DNA of 64,000 nucleotides from Halovivax cerinus (GCF_024498195.1 NZ_CP101824.1:2666001-2730000), one strand, 5' to 3'. Shown: positions 28,551-38,571, counted from the stretch's first letter. Notes: a model not told the origin generated them from the letters alone. Numbers and translations: made by a program.

Positions 28551-28616
28551 AGTCGTCCGTAATGGGACAGCCGCTCGTCCGTAACGGAACAGCCACTCGT
28601 CCGTAATGGGACAGCC
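28551..28616. repeat. Three 22-bp tandem repeats
   Basis: Units 28551-28572, 28573-28594 and 28595-28616 share TCGTCCGTAATGGGACAGCC; the middle unit has two changes. They lie about 90 bases before the aminotransferase gene in a gap without genes. Confidence 0.9.
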
Positions 28617-28708
28617 ACAGTCGTTCGCGTCGGGCGTCGTCGAGCGAATCGGGCCGTCACTCGTCGACACCAGCAAGCGTTATGAGGGTTCGGTCCACCC
28701 TGTCGAGT

Positions 28709-29830
28709 ATGACGGAGTTCTCGACACGAGTCGAAAACGTCTCGATCAGTGGCATCCGCGAGGTGTTCGAAGCGGCCGGGGATGACGACATCAACCTCGG
28801 CCTCGGGCAGCCGGACTTCCCGACGCCCGAGCACGCCTCGCAGGCCGCGGTCGAGGCGATCGAGTCACACGAGGCGGATCCCTACACGGGAAACAAGGGG
28901 ATACCCGCACTCCGTGAGGCGATCGCCGGCGCCTACGACCGCGAGTACGGACTCTCTGTCGATCCGGGTGACGTCATCGCGACGGCCGGCGGGAGCGAGG
29001 CGCTTCACCTCACACTCGAAGCCCACGTCGACGCGGGGGAGGCGGTCATCTTTCCCGATCCCGGTTTCGTCGCGTACGATGCGCTCACCACTATCGCCGG
29101 GGGCGACCCCAACCCCGTCCCTGTGCGCGAGGATCTGACACTCGACCCCGCGACCGTCGAGGACGCCATCACGGAAGACACCGCGGCGTTCATCGTCAAC
29201 AGCCCAGGTAACCCGACGGGGGCGGTCGCCTCCGAGGACGACGTGCGCGAGTTCGCCCGCATCGCCGACGAACACGACGTGCTCTGCATCTCGGACGAGG
29301 TGTACGAACACATCGTCTTCGACGGCGAGCACCACTCGCCGATGGCGTACGCGGAGACGGACAACGTCGTCACCGTCAGCGCCTGCTCGAAGACGTACTC
29401 GATGACCGGCTGGCGACTGGGCTGGGTCACGGGGTCGAACCGTCGCATCGAGCGCATGCTTCGCGTCCACCAGTACGTCCAGGCCTGTGCCTCCGCACCC
29501 GCCCAGTACGCCGCCGAAGCGGCTCTCTCCGGGCCCCAGGACCCCGTCGAGGAGATGGTCGCCACCTTCGAGGAGCGCCGCGACCTGGTGGTCGACGGCC
29601 TGGAGGACGCCGGCCTCTCCGTCCCGACCCCGTCGGGCGCGTTCTACGCCATGCCGGAGGTGCCCGAGGGCTGGTGCGACGAGGTACTGGACCGGGGCGT
29701 CGTGGTCGTTCCCGGCGAGGCGTTCGGCGAAAACGGTCGGGGGTACGCTCGTCTCTCGTACGCGACCGGGACGGAAGAACTGAAGGAGGCCCTGGAGATC
29801 ATCGACGCGGCGACGCGGGCGGTCCGGTAA
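28709..29830 (+). CDS. PLP-dependent class I/II aminotransferase
   Basis: 373 residues. Fold-type I aminotransferase: LGLGQPDFPTPEHAS, GNKGIPALREAIAGAY, NSPGNPTGAV (cofactor Asn), SDEVYEHIVFDG and the Schiff-base Lys in SACSKTYSMTGWRLGW; the C-terminal Arg for the substrate carboxylate lies in RLSYATGTEEL. It resembles the aspartate/aromatic aminotransferase subgroup I-gamma. Exact substrate unknown. ATG 28709 is chosen because the domain begins at once (MTEFSTRVENVSISGIREV). Confidence 0.94.
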   Translation: MTEFSTRVENVSISGIREVFEAAGDDDINLGLGQPDFPTPEHASQAAVEAIESHEADPYTGNKGIPALREAIAGAYDREYGLSVDPGDVIATAGGSEALHLTLEAHVDAGEAVIFPDPGFVAYDALTTIAGGDPNPVPVREDLTLDPATVEDAITEDTAAFIVNSPGNPTGAVASEDDVREFARIADEHDVLCISDEVYEHIVFDGEHHSPMAYAETDNVVTVSACSKTYSMTGWRLGWVTGSNRRIERMLRVHQYVQACASAPAQYAAEAALSGPQDPVEEMVATFEERRDLVVDGLEDAGLSVPTPSGAFYAMPEVPEGWCDEVLDRGVVVVPGEAFGENGRGYARLSYATGTEELKEALEIIDAATRAVR

Positions 29831-29978
29831 CGCGACTCGAGCCGGGGATTCGCATCGATGCGTGCCCAGCAGCCGACGCGTTGAGGCGAGTCTCGCGGCC
29901 GTGGCGTCGAGGCTCGCTCGTTCTCACCGACTCGGTCGACCCCCGACGGTTTTGTTCGCGTCCGTGGTGGAGATGCCT

Positions 29979-30839
29979 ATGGCCGTCTCCCGCCACGGTT
30001 CGGGCGTCCGAGCCGACATCCGGGCGTACGCGTCGCAGGTTCACCCGGTGTTCATGCTGCCGCCGGTCGCGGCGTCGCTGTTCGGCGCCGTCCTCACGAC
30101 CGATTTCGAGCTCGTCCCGGCTGCGGTGCACGCCGTGGCGATCTTCGCGGCGGTCTACACGGCGCACGTCAAGGACGGCTACGTCGACTACCACGTCCGA
30201 GGCGAGGACGACGATCACCCGCTCACCGTCGCCGGCTGCCGGTTCGGCCTCGTCGGGGCGACGACGCTCTTCGCGGGTGCCACGCTCGTCCTCGCCGTCG
30301 ACGTCACCCTCCTCGCCGCCGTCCTGACCCTGCCGACCTGGGTGATCGCGTACCTCCACGCGCCGCAGTTAGACGTCCACCCGATCGGGGCGACGATGGG
30401 CTACCCCGCGGGAATCGGGGTGGCGATCCTGGGCGGGTACGCGTCCCAGACCGGTGCGGTTTCGACGCTCGCGATGGCGTTCGCGTTCGTCTTCGTACTC
30501 GTACTGACGGGGATCAAGATCGTCGACGACACGACCGACGTGGCCTACGATCGAACCATCCGAAAGCGCACGGTTGCGGTGGTTCTGGGACCCGATCGGG
30601 CCGTCGCCCTGGCGTACGCGGTGATCAGCGTCGGCCTCGCGATCTGCCTCGCGTTCGCACTCGTTGGACTGTTCCCGCCGGGGAGCGTCGCTGCCGTCCT
30701 CTCCCTCGCGCTGGTCGCGATCGCCGCCCATCGGGCACCGCCGAAACTCGCCACGATGTTACTGATTCGTGGCTCGTACGTCTTTCTCGCCGTCCTCGTC
30801 GCGGCAGTCTGGTTCGAACCGCTCGCGAGCGTCCTGTGA
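29979..30839 (+). CDS. UbiA family prenyltransferase
   Basis: 286 residues with about eight hydrophobic segments. The two Asp-rich motifs of UbiA enzymes are visible in altered form: HVKDGYVDYHVRGEDDDHP after the second helix and KIVDDTTDVAYDRTIRKRT in the middle. Such enzymes transfer a polyprenyl chain to an aromatic or other acceptor in the membrane, in haloarchaea for menaquinone, lipid or carotenoid-type pathways; the acceptor cannot be told. An in-frame ATG at 29973 adds two residues. Confidence 0.9.
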   Translation: MAVSRHGSGVRADIRAYASQVHPVFMLPPVAASLFGAVLTTDFELVPAAVHAVAIFAAVYTAHVKDGYVDYHVRGEDDDHPLTVAGCRFGLVGATTLFAGATLVLAVDVTLLAAVLTLPTWVIAYLHAPQLDVHPIGATMGYPAGIGVAILGGYASQTGAVSTLAMAFAFVFVLVLTGIKIVDDTTDVAYDRTIRKRTVAVVLGPDRAVALAYAVISVGLAICLAFALVGLFPPGSVAAVLSLALVAIAAHRAPPKLATMLLIRGSYVFLAVLVAAVWFEPLASVL

Positions 30840-31068
30840 GGACGCGAGTGGCTCGGGTCACTGACCGACGGCAACTGCCTGACCGACGCCTCGAAGTCCG
30901 GCCTCGCTGCCGAACTCACCTCGGGTTGTGCTGTCTCGCCCGCCGAGTATGCTACCCGGTCGCCTACTGTCGGTCATTTCCGCTCGGTGTCCACTACCGA
31001 CGTGTCCATTCCAGCGACCGGTCGCCATCCTCGAACTCCCTCGTCATATGCTACCGTTCCTCCCGTCC

Positions 31069-31078
31069 ACTTATACGA
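31069..31078 (+). promoter_or_regulatory. TATA element of eif1A
   Basis: ACTTATACGA is 21-30 bases upstream of the eif1A start at 31099, consistent with a leaderless mRNA. A second AT-rich run (CTATATACC) touches the start codon. Confidence 0.5.
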
Positions 31079-31098
31079 CGCGATGATCTATATACCGT

Positions 31099-31383
31099 AT
31101 GAGTGAAGAATCCGGGCGGCGGAACCTCCGCATGCCCTCGAACGACGAAGTGTTCGCCGTGGTCACCGACCACCTGGGCGGCAACCACGTGCAACTGCAG
31201 TGCGCCGACGGCGTCGAACGGCTCGGACGCATCCCCGGTCGCATGAAGTACCGCACCTGGATCGAAGAGGACGACGTCGTCGTCGCCGAACCCTGGGACT
31301 GGCAGGACGAGAAGGCGACCATCGAGTGGCGATACACCAGCCAGGACGCCACGCAGCTGCGCCGCGAAGGCCACATCGACTGA
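31099..31383 (+). CDS. eif1A: Translation initiation factor eIF-1A
   Basis: 94 residues, the full length of archaeal aIF1A. The S1/OB-fold core has [38 protein letters not shown] and [16 protein letters not shown], ending in a basic short tail. It binds the small ribosomal subunit A site and helps start-codon selection. The 260 bases before it (30840-31098) contain no gene. Confidence 0.97.
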   Translation: MSEESGRRNLRMPSNDEVFAVVTDHLGGNHVQLQCADGVERLGRIPGRMKYRTWIEEDDVVVAEPWDWQDEKATIEWRYTSQDATQLRREGHID

Positions 31384-31549
31384 TCGAGCCGATTCTCTTC
31401 GTCTCTCTCTGCCCGAAGTGGACGCGCCGCCCGTCCCCTCGGTGTGTTCCGACCCGATAGAAACCGAGCCTCGGTCCCGTCTCTGTCCGTGCGCCCGCGA
31501 CGGTGACGGCCGCGGAAACGTTTTTACGTCACATGTGCGACGCTCACGT

Positions 31550-32944
31550 ATGACGCACGACGTCGCGTTTCTCACGGACCTCGACCTCCGGGACGAGCAG
31601 GTGTCGGTCGCCGAGGGGCGACGCGAATCCCACGCGGCCGACTGGGGTGCCTCCCAGCTCGACGAGGGTGTGCTCCCGGACGCCGTCGTCTACCCCGAAT
31701 CGACCGCCGACGTCTCGGTCGTCCTCGCCGCAGCGACCGACCGCGGCGTCCCGGTCACGCCATACGCGGCGGGGACCGGTCTGGAGGGGAACGCGGTGCC
31801 GGCCCACGGCGGTGTCAGTCTCGACCTGACGCGGATGGACGCGGTCGTCGACTACCGGCCGGACGACTTCCAGATCGACGTTCAGCCGGGAGTTATCGGC
31901 TCGGCGATCGACGCGCACGTCGGAAGCGACGGCCTGTTCTTCCCGCCCCTACCCTCGTCGGGAGACATCTCGACGATCGGCGGCATGCTCGCCACCGACG
32001 CGAGCGGCATGCAGACCGTGAAGTACGGCGAAGTGGCCGACTGGACCCTCGGTCTCGAGGCCGTGCTGGCAGACGGGACGGTGATCCGGACCGGCTCGCG
32101 AGCGGTGAAGACCTCAAGTGGGTACAACCTGACCGACCTGTTGATCGGTAGCGAGGGGACGCTCGCGGTCGTCACGGAGGCCACCCTGGAACTGGCCGGA
32201 CGACCGGCACAGAAACGCGGGGCGCGTGCCATCTTCAAGACGCTCGACGCGGCGACCGCGGCCGTCTCCGACGCCGTCCGCTCTGGTGTCGACGTCGCCC
32301 GCATCGAAGTCGTCGACGGGCTGAGTGCCCGGATGGCGAACGCGTACCAGGGGAGTGACCTTCCGGACGCGCCCATGGTCTTCCTCGAGTTTCACGCGAA
32401 CCACGGCGTCGACGAGGAGATCGCCCTCTGCCGGTCCATCTTCGACGAATACGCCCTCGATCGCTTCGAGACGGACGGGGACGAAACCGAGATGGCGGAC
32501 CTCTGGGCGGCGCGACGTGACCTCGCCTACGCCGTCGCGAGCTACGACGCCGATCTGGATCCGCTCCACCCGGGCGACGTGACGGTCCCGATCAGCGCCT
32601 ATCCCGAGATCGTCCGCGAGACGAAGCGGTTGGCCGACGAGGCCGACCTGCTCGTCCCCTGCTTCGGCCACGCCGGCGACGGTAATCTCCACTACAGCGT
32701 TCTCGTCGACCGGTCCGACCCCGACCAGGTCGAGCGCGGCGAGGAACTGTACGCCGCGATCGTCGAGCGCGCGATCGAACTGGGCGGGACAGCCACGGGC
32801 GAACACGGCATCGGTCAGGGAAAACGCGAGTATCTCGAACCGGAACACGGCGACGGTGCCGTCGACGTTATGCGATCGATCAAACGCGCGCTGGACCCAA
32901 CTGGTACGCTGAACCCTGGCAAGATCTTTCCGGAGTCGGAGTAA
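31550..32944 (+). CDS. FAD-linked 2-hydroxyacid dehydrogenase (D-lactate/glycolate oxidase GlcD-like)
   Basis: 464 residues. FAD PCMH-type domain: VTPYAAGTGLEGNAVPAHGG, a long FPPLPSSGDISTIGGMLATD segment and SGYNLTDLLIGSEGTL. The C-terminal domain has LVPCFGHAGDGNLHYSVL and GEHGIGQGKREYL, which holds the metal/substrate ligands of the D-lactate dehydrogenase family. It oxidises a D-2-hydroxyacid to the 2-oxoacid with an electron acceptor that is not evident. It is convergent with the ThDP enzyme that follows. Confidence 0.93.
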   Translation: MTHDVAFLTDLDLRDEQVSVAEGRRESHAADWGASQLDEGVLPDAVVYPESTADVSVVLAAATDRGVPVTPYAAGTGLEGNAVPAHGGVSLDLTRMDAVVDYRPDDFQIDVQPGVIGSAIDAHVGSDGLFFPPLPSSGDISTIGGMLATDASGMQTVKYGEVADWTLGLEAVLADGTVIRTGSRAVKTSSGYNLTDLLIGSEGTLAVVTEATLELAGRPAQKRGARAIFKTLDAATAAVSDAVRSGVDVARIEVVDGLSARMANAYQGSDLPDAPMVFLEFHANHGVDEEIALCRSIFDEYALDRFETDGDETEMADLWAARRDLAYAVASYDADLDPLHPGDVTVPISAYPEIVRETKRLADEADLLVPCFGHAGDGNLHYSVLVDRSDPDQVERGEELYAAIVERAIELGGTATGEHGIGQGKREYLEPEHGDGAVDVMRSIKRALDPTGTLNPGKIFPESE

Positions 32945-33015
32945 GGGGAGCGGGTTCGGGATCCGGCGAGTGACGAGTGATCGGTGTGGTCGAGTTGGGA
33001 CAGGGGCTACTCTGA

Positions 33016-34704
33016 TCAGTCGTGGACGAGCACGTCGAGGACGTCCGGACCGTCGCGAGCGAGCGCGTCTCTCAGGGCTGGCTCGATCTCCTCGGGCGTC
33101 TCGACGAGCGTTCCCCGTGCGCCGTGACTCTCGGCGTTGGCGACGAGGTCGACGGGCGGATCGAAGTCCATCCCGGGAAATTCGTAGTCGGCTTCTTCGC
33201 CACCCATGAGGTCCAACGTGTTGTTCTTCAGGATGCGGTAGTTGCGGTTGTCCGAGACGACGACGGTCAGATCGAGGTCGTATCGGGCGGCGCTGTACAT
33301 CGCGTGTGGGTAGTAGAGGTACGAGCCGTCGCCGACGAAGCCGACCACGTCCCGAGGGTCGTCGCGATCGGTTTCGGCGATGGCGGCGCCGACCGCGGCC
33401 GAGAGGCCGTAGCCGAGTCCACCTCCCTTGTTCGAGATGTACTGTTCGGGTTCGAACGACCAGCGCGTGAGCATCGCGTACTTCGAGGTGACGCCCTCGT
33501 CGACGACGAACGCGTCACCGGCGACCCGTTCCATGGCGTCGACGAGTTGGGCCTTCGAGGCGCGGGGGTCGTCTGGCTGCTCGTCGCTCGTCATCGTCGC
33601 CATCTGTGCCTCGACCATCTCGGAGACGGCGTCGACGTACTCGAGACGCTCCTCGCGGACCGCCTCGGGGAGTCGCTCAGCGACGCGATCGGCGACGGCC
33701 GCGAGCGCCTGCCCCGGATCACCGACCACCGCGACGTCGGCCGGCTGGTTCTTGCCGACCTCCCAGACGGCGTCGCTCACGTGCAGACAGGTCGCGTGGT
33801 CGGGGACGAGCGGCTCTTCGTGGCGGGTGAGCGTGGTGTTGGTCGAACAGCCCGCGAACAGGATCGTCTCGGCCGACAGCAGCGTGGAAGCGAGGTCCTC
33901 GTCCGGCGGGACGTGCGAGATCCACTGCGGGTGGTCGGTCGGGAAGTTCACCTCGGAGGAGAGGATCTCGCCGTGGACGCGGGCACCCGACGCCTCGGCC
34001 AGATCGACCGCGGCCTGGACGGCGTCGACGCCCGCGCGGGCGACGTGATCGCCGACGACGACGATCGGATTGTCGGCCTCGACGAGCGCGTCCGCTGCCC
34101 GCTCGATCGCGTCCGGATCGCCGGGCCCCGCGGTCGGGATCCGCCCGAGGCGCTCTGGCTCGTCGTCTGTCTCGGCCATCGTCACGTCGAGCGGGAGACC
34201 GAGGAAGACGGGGCCCGTCGGCGGTTCGAGCGCGACGCGGAACGCCCGTCGGAGCATCGTCGGCAGCGCGTCCACGTCTAACACCTCGTCTGACCACTTG
34301 CAGAACTGGTCGGCCATCGAGGCGAGTTCGCCGGAGAGGATCGGCTCCTCGTGGCGGAAGTCCGTGCTGTGGTTGCCTGCCGTGACGACCAGCGGCGCGC
34401 CGACCATCTTCGCCGCGTACAGGTTCCCGAGTCCGTGGGCGAGCCCCGGAGCGATGTGGAGGTTCACCACGCCGACGGGCAGGACGTCTGGGTCGTGGTG
34501 TGCGTGGTAGCGGCGCGTCTGGGCGTATCCCCCGGCCATCCCGACCGCGACGTCCTCGTGGAGCCCGAGGACGTACTCGACGTCGCTCTCGCCGAGCGCG
34601 TCGATGACCGGTAACTCCGTCGTTCCGGGGTTGCCGAAGACGTACTCGACGCCGTAGCGTTCGAGGGCGTCGACGAAGAGGTCGGCGCCGGTGTCCATCG
34701 TCAT
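33016..34704 (-). CDS. ThDP-dependent enzyme, benzoylformate decarboxylase/acetolactate synthase type
   Basis: 562 residues with all three ThDP-enzyme domains. The catalytic Glu is Glu50 in GLHEDVAVGMAGGYAQ; the ThDP/Mg motif is GDGSYLYYPHAMYSA ending in SDNRNYRILKNN. GNPGTTELP near the start is typical of benzoylformate decarboxylase-like proteins rather than biosynthetic acetolactate synthase. It probably decarboxylates or ligates a 2-oxoacid; substrate unknown. Start at 34704 (MTMDTG) or two codons later. Confidence 0.92.
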   Translation of the reverse strand: MTMDTGADLFVDALERYGVEYVFGNPGTTELPVIDALGESDVEYVLGLHEDVAVGMAGGYAQTRRYHAHHDPDVLPVGVVNLHIAPGLAHGLGNLYAAKMVGAPLVVTAGNHSTDFRHEEPILSGELASMADQFCKWSDEVLDVDALPTMLRRAFRVALEPPTGPVFLGLPLDVTMAETDDEPERLGRIPTAGPGDPDAIERAADALVEADNPIVVVGDHVARAGVDAVQAAVDLAEASGARVHGEILSSEVNFPTDHPQWISHVPPDEDLASTLLSAETILFAGCSTNTTLTRHEEPLVPDHATCLHVSDAVWEVGKNQPADVAVVGDPGQALAAVADRVAERLPEAVREERLEYVDAVSEMVEAQMATMTSDEQPDDPRASKAQLVDAMERVAGDAFVVDEGVTSKYAMLTRWSFEPEQYISNKGGGLGYGLSAAVGAAIAETDRDDPRDVVGFVGDGSYLYYPHAMYSAARYDLDLTVVVSDNRNYRILKNNTLDLMGGEEADYEFPGMDFDPPVDLVANAESHGARGTLVETPEEIEPALRDALARDGPDVLDVLVHD

Positions 34705-34799
34705 GGGCTACCGTCTGGCGCGAAATTACATCAAGGTACGCGTCGATGGCATCGGTGATCGGAGTCGAGCGTGGTACGGCCGCACTCGACGGAAGCCAC

Positions 34800-35978
34800 T
34801 CAGGCCGTCGAGACGATCTTGATCACGTCGCCCTCTTCGAGTTCGTACTCGTCGGAAATCTCGCGCGAGGAGCGGGCGTCGACGGCGTGGAGGTAGCCGT
34901 CGCCGATGTCGGAGTGGACGGCGTAGGCCAGGTCGACCGGCGTCGAGCCGCGGGGGAGCAAGAACGCGTCGGGGAGGACGTTGCCGCTCCCGTCGGACCA
35001 CTTCGAGGCGTCCTCGACCGGGTAGGCGGTGAGGTGGTCGAGTAGCTCGTAGATTGCGTAGTCGAATGCGGCCTGGACGCCCGTGCCACCCCACTCGGCC
35101 ATCGTGTCGGCGAGCTCTTCGAGGGCGTCGCGCTGGGCGTCGCTGACGCCCTCGCCGATCTCGATCGTCTCGTCGCCCGGGTCGTAGTCGACGAGGTCGT
35201 TCTCGGCGGCCCGTCTGAGGGCGAGTTCGCCCTCCGCAGTCGTCGGAATCACGGGTTTATCGAGGTCGAGCAGGCGCTCGACGTTCTCCTGTGGGGCAAT
35301 GTCGATCTTGTTCGCGGCGACGACGATCGGTTTGGTCGTCGCGCGGACCTCGCGGGCCAGATTCTCGCGGTGTGCGTCGTCCCACTGGATCGGGTCGTCG
35401 GGGTACTCGAGGTCTCGAAGTATCGTCGCGATCTCCGTGGGGCCGGCACCGAAGCCCGAGAGCATCTCGGCGAGTTCGTCGTCCAGGTCGAAGTCGGGTG
35501 AGCGGGAGGCACGCTCGACGCCTTCCCAGTTGCGATCGACGATGCCGGCGAGCCAGAGGTCCATCTCTTCCTCGACGAAGTCGATGTCTTCGAGTGGATC
35601 GTGCGTGCCGACGTCGACGGGTTCGCCTTTCTCGGTCGTCCCGCCGGAGGCGTCGACGACGTTTACGATGACGTCCGCGTTCGTCAGCGCGTCGAGGAAC
35701 TGGTTGCCGAGACCCTTCCCCTCGTGGGCGCCGGGGACGAGACCGGCGACGTCGATCAACTCGACGGGGACGTAGCGCTTGCCGTCCTCGCAGTTGTCGG
35801 CGTTACAGCGCTCCTCGCGTTCGAGACACGGACACTCGGTTCGGACGTAGCTCACCCCTCGGTTGGCGTCGATGGTCGTGAACGGGTAGTTGGCCACGTC
35901 CACGTCGGCCATCGTCGCCGCCGTGTAGAACGTCGACTTGCCGGCGTTCGGCTTCCCGGCAAGCGCGATCGAGAGCAT
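34800..35978 (-). CDS. OBG/YchF-type GTPase with TGS domain
   Basis: 392 residues. G1 is [19 protein letters not shown]3 [21 protein letters not shown]4 AANKID. A cysteine group ([19 protein letters not shown]) sits after the switch I region, a haloarchaeal/archaeal feature that could bind metal. The last 70 residues form a TGS domain ([20 protein letters not shown]). These GTPases act at the ribosome. ATG 35978 begins with the first strand ([10 protein letters not shown]). Confidence 0.95.
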   Translation of the reverse strand: MLSIALAGKPNAGKSTFYTAATMADVDVANYPFTTIDANRGVSYVRTECPCLEREERCNADNCEDGKRYVPVELIDVAGLVPGAHEGKGLGNQFLDALTNADVIVNVVDASGGTTEKGEPVDVGTHDPLEDIDFVEEEMDLWLAGIVDRNWEGVERASRSPDFDLDDELAEMLSGFGAGPTEIATILRDLEYPDDPIQWDDAHRENLAREVRATTKPIVVAANKIDIAPQENVERLLDLDKPVIPTTAEGELALRRAAENDLVDYDPGDETIEIGEGVSDAQRDALEELADTMAEWGGTGVQAAFDYAIYELLDHLTAYPVEDASKWSDGSGNVLPDAFLLPRGSTPVDLAYAVHSDIGDGYLHAVDARSSREISDEYELEEGDVIKIVSTA

Positions 35979-36164
35979 ACCCCTCCTTGCTGGGAGGCGG
36001 AGAATTGTCTTTCGGTCCGCGAGATCTGTCGGTGCCCGATGTCGGGACAGCGGTGAGACGGCGGACCGGACGGAGGCAGAAATAGCGTTTTCGCCGTGAC
36101 GTCCAACTCGGAGAGGTAGCAACGACCGTCCGAACCCGGATCGAAAATACACGCATACCGGTAT

Positions 36165-36398
36165 GTGCAAGATAGCAACTGCTATGCCGGACTGGGTCGG
36201 ATCTCGTCCGTGGCCAGTGGCGGCGAGCGTGATGGCTTCGAAGAGTGGCGGATCGGCGTTTGTTACCTGCTCGGTATCCTCTTTTCGATGGCTCTGAGTG
36301 GGCTGTTGTTGAGCGAAATAGGGTTCGGGGGGTACGAGTACGTTAGTATTCTCGTCGGTATCTGCGTGTTTTTGGCACTTTCAATCGTGACCGAGTGA
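36165..36398 (+). CDS. Small membrane protein with two predicted spans
   Basis: 77 residues if started at GTG 36165, 62 if at GTG 36210. Two hydrophobic segments: VCYLLGILFSMALSGLLLSEIG and YVSILVGICVFLALSIV. The base composition is lower in GC than neighbouring genes, and no clear promoter decides the start. The gap around it (35979-36544) holds nothing else convincing. Function unknown. Confidence 0.55.
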   Translation: MQDSNCYAGLGRISSVASGGERDGFEEWRIGVCYLLGILFSMALSGLLLSEIGFGGYEYVSILVGICVFLALSIVTE

Positions 36399-36544
36399 GT
36401 CCGTGTGGACCTGTTCGCCCGTCGACCTGTGCCGCCGAACGATGCCTGCACTCGTGCGTATTTGTACGTTGATTGTCAAGATGCCGGTGCTATCGGTTAC
36501 ACAATGGCCAGTAGATAGCCCGCGACGGTAGTCGTGGACGGTTG

Positions 36545-37276
36545 TCAGAGGCTGACCGCCATCATCACTTCGTCGACGTACTCGCCGTCGATCTTGTAGT
36601 GGCCCTCGCGCACGGCTTCGGTCTCCCAACCGTGTTCCGCGAGGAACTCGATCGCGACGTCGTTCGTCGAGGGGACGCTGTTGTAGACCCGTTCGTAGCC
36701 GTTCGATCCGGCCCACTCCAGCCCCCTGGCCAGCAGGTGCGAGCCGATGCCGTGGCCGCGGTAGTCCTCGATGACGCCGACGGTGAGTTCGGCGGTGTGA
36801 CTCAGCTTGTCGAGTTCGGGCGCGTGGATGTGCACCCAGCCGACGACTTCGTCGGCGACGGTCGCGACGAAGAACATCCGCGATTCGAGTTCGTTGTGTC
36901 TGAGCAGTGCGTCCTGGTGGTCGATCTCGTCGGCCACGGACTCGGCGACGATGTAGCGCCGTTCCCGGGCGACCTGCCGGATCGCGCCGACGACGCCCGC
37001 GAGATCGACCTGGCGTGCCGGGCGAATGTGGAAGGTAACCTCGCCACTCGCGTACTCCTCCTCGGCGCCGGCGTCGAGCGCGACGTGGTAGTGATCGCCG
37101 TCCGCTTCCAGGTAGCCGTCTCGTTTTAGAATCGCGACGTGGTGTCTGAGCCCGCCGGGATCGACGGGGAGCTCATCCTCGAGCTCGTCCATCGTTGCCG
37201 TCCCGTGGCGCTCGACGTACTGGTAGATGGCCCTCCGATCGTCGTGTCCGAACTCGAGCGTGTCGACAAATGCCAT
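36545..37276 (-). CDS. GNAT acetyltransferase with N-terminal winged helix
   Basis: 243 residues. The first 75 residues resemble a winged-helix domain (DDRRAIYQYVERHGTATMDE, GGLRHHVAILKRDGYLE). The rest is a GNAT domain with VGVIEDYRGHGIGSHLLARG as the acetyl-CoA loop and SVPSTNDVAIEFLAEHGW. The fusion suggests a regulator that senses or uses acetyl-CoA, or a DNA-associated acetyltransferase. AT-rich AGTTAAGTAG on the minus strand about 30 bases before the ATG at 37276 could be its TATA box. Confidence 0.9.
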   Translation of the reverse strand: MAFVDTLEFGHDDRRAIYQYVERHGTATMDELEDELPVDPGGLRHHVAILKRDGYLEADGDHYHVALDAGAEEEYASGEVTFHIRPARQVDLAGVVGAIRQVARERRYIVAESVADEIDHQDALLRHNELESRMFFVATVADEVVGWVHIHAPELDKLSHTAELTVGVIEDYRGHGIGSHLLARGLEWAGSNGYERVYNSVPSTNDVAIEFLAEHGWETEAVREGHYKIDGEYVDEVMMAVSL

Positions 37277-37512
37277 GGGTAACGATAACTCGCACCACTA
37301 CTTAACTGTTGGCAGCCCCGGCACCGGGAATTCGACGGAATGGCCTGAGGCGAGTACGACGGAACCGTCCCTTACCAAGACGGTCGTGCGTCAGTTGCGT
37401 GGCGCCGACGTGGCCACTCTATTTGACACCCCGCTACGGGATGGAGTGTGAGTGAGACGTGGTATCGGGACGGACGGTACCGTGGGACCTGCACAGTCCC
37501 GTCAGGCGTCAG

Positions 37513-38571
37513 TCATCCCTCCGACAGGGGTTCGTGTGTCAGTCGGTAGCGTCGGCCGGCGGGCGTCGTCGCTCGTTCGACGGACTCGACGTCGTACAAG
37601 AGCAGGTTGCGCTCCTGTTTCGTGGTCACCGGAAAATCGTAGTGCCGTGCGTCGTACGCGGGCGACTCGCCGCTCGCTCGCCGTTCCGAGACGAACTCGC
37701 GGTGGCGATCGAGGCGGCGTCGGCCGACGTCGGCGGCCATCGACCGGACCGACGCGACCCGCTCTGCGAACACGTCGAGTAACCCCTCGTCCAGCTCGAC
37801 ACCGACCGACGATCGACCGGCGCACATCGCCGCCAGACTCGTCGTCCCCGTCCCCCAGAACGGATCGAGAACCGTGTCGCCGTAGACGCTGTACATACAG
37901 CACAGCCGGTACGGCAGTTCGAACGGGAACGCCGCGGAGCGCTCTCGCTCACCCTCGTCGGGAAGCGTCTGCAGTTCACCCGTCAGGTCGGTCCAGAGGT
38001 CAGTGAACCAGCGGTTGCGTTCCTCCCAGAAGTACGCCGCTTCGTACCGTCGGTCGGCACCGGGTTCGAACGACCGCGACTCCGCCCCTTTCCGGAAGAC
38101 GAGTACGTACTCGTGTTCGAGCGTGACGTAGGCGTTCGGCGCCAGCATTCCGCTGCCCATGAACTTGGCGGCGCTGTTCGTCGGCTTCCGCCAGAGGACG
38201 TCCGGGAGGGGATCGAAGCCGCGCGACTCGAAGTCGGCGGTGACTCGTGCGTGGTTCTGGTAGACGCGAAACCGATCGTCGACCGACCGCGTCGCGTCCC
38301 CCACGTTGATACAGGCCATCCCGCCGTCGACGAGGACGCGCTCGACCTCGTCCCAGACCCGGCCGAGCTGGTCGTGCATCAGGTCGAACGCCTCCCGACC
38401 GTCCCCCTCGTCGAGTGCCGATCCGATCGCCGGGTCCAGCTCGGCGAACAGGTCGTCCCACATCTCGATCATCGGGTACGGCGGCGAGGTCACAACCAGC
38501 TCGACGCTCTCGTCGTCGATCGAGTCGAGGGACCGGGCGTCGCCGACGACGATTCGGTGGGTCGTCTCCAC
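37513..38571 (-). CDS. zim: N4-cytosine DNA methyltransferase, Zim (CTAG) type
   Basis: 352 residues. The catalytic motif TSPPYP (residues 28-33) comes first and the SAM motif DPFWGTGTTSLAAMCAGR last, the beta-class order of N4-cytosine enzymes. Further marks are MACINVGDATR and WRKPTNSAAKFMGSGML. No restriction nuclease gene is adjacent, so it is an orphan methyltransferase. Haloarchaea share one such enzyme, Zim, which modifies CTAG; overall resemblance and the scarcity of CTAG in this window fit, but specificity is inferred. Confidence 0.85.
   Translation of the reverse strand: METTHRIVVGDARSLDSIDDESVELVVTSPPYPMIEMWDDLFAELDPAIGSALDEGDGREAFDLMHDQLGRVWDEVERVLVDGGMACINVGDATRSVDDRFRVYQNHARVTADFESRGFDPLPDVLWRKPTNSAAKFMGSGMLAPNAYVTLEHEYVLVFRKGAESRSFEPGADRRYEAAYFWEERNRWFTDLWTDLTGELQTLPDEGERERSAAFPFELPYRLCCMYSVYGDTVLDPFWGTGTTSLAAMCAGRSSVGVELDEGLLDVFAERVASVRSMAADVGRRRLDRHREFVSERRASGESPAYDARHYDFPVTTKQERNLLLYDVESVERATTPAGRRYRLTHEPLSEG

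Noticed and set aside
28551-28616. CRISPR array
   Set aside because: The 22-base units follow each other directly without spacers, and no cas gene is present in the window.
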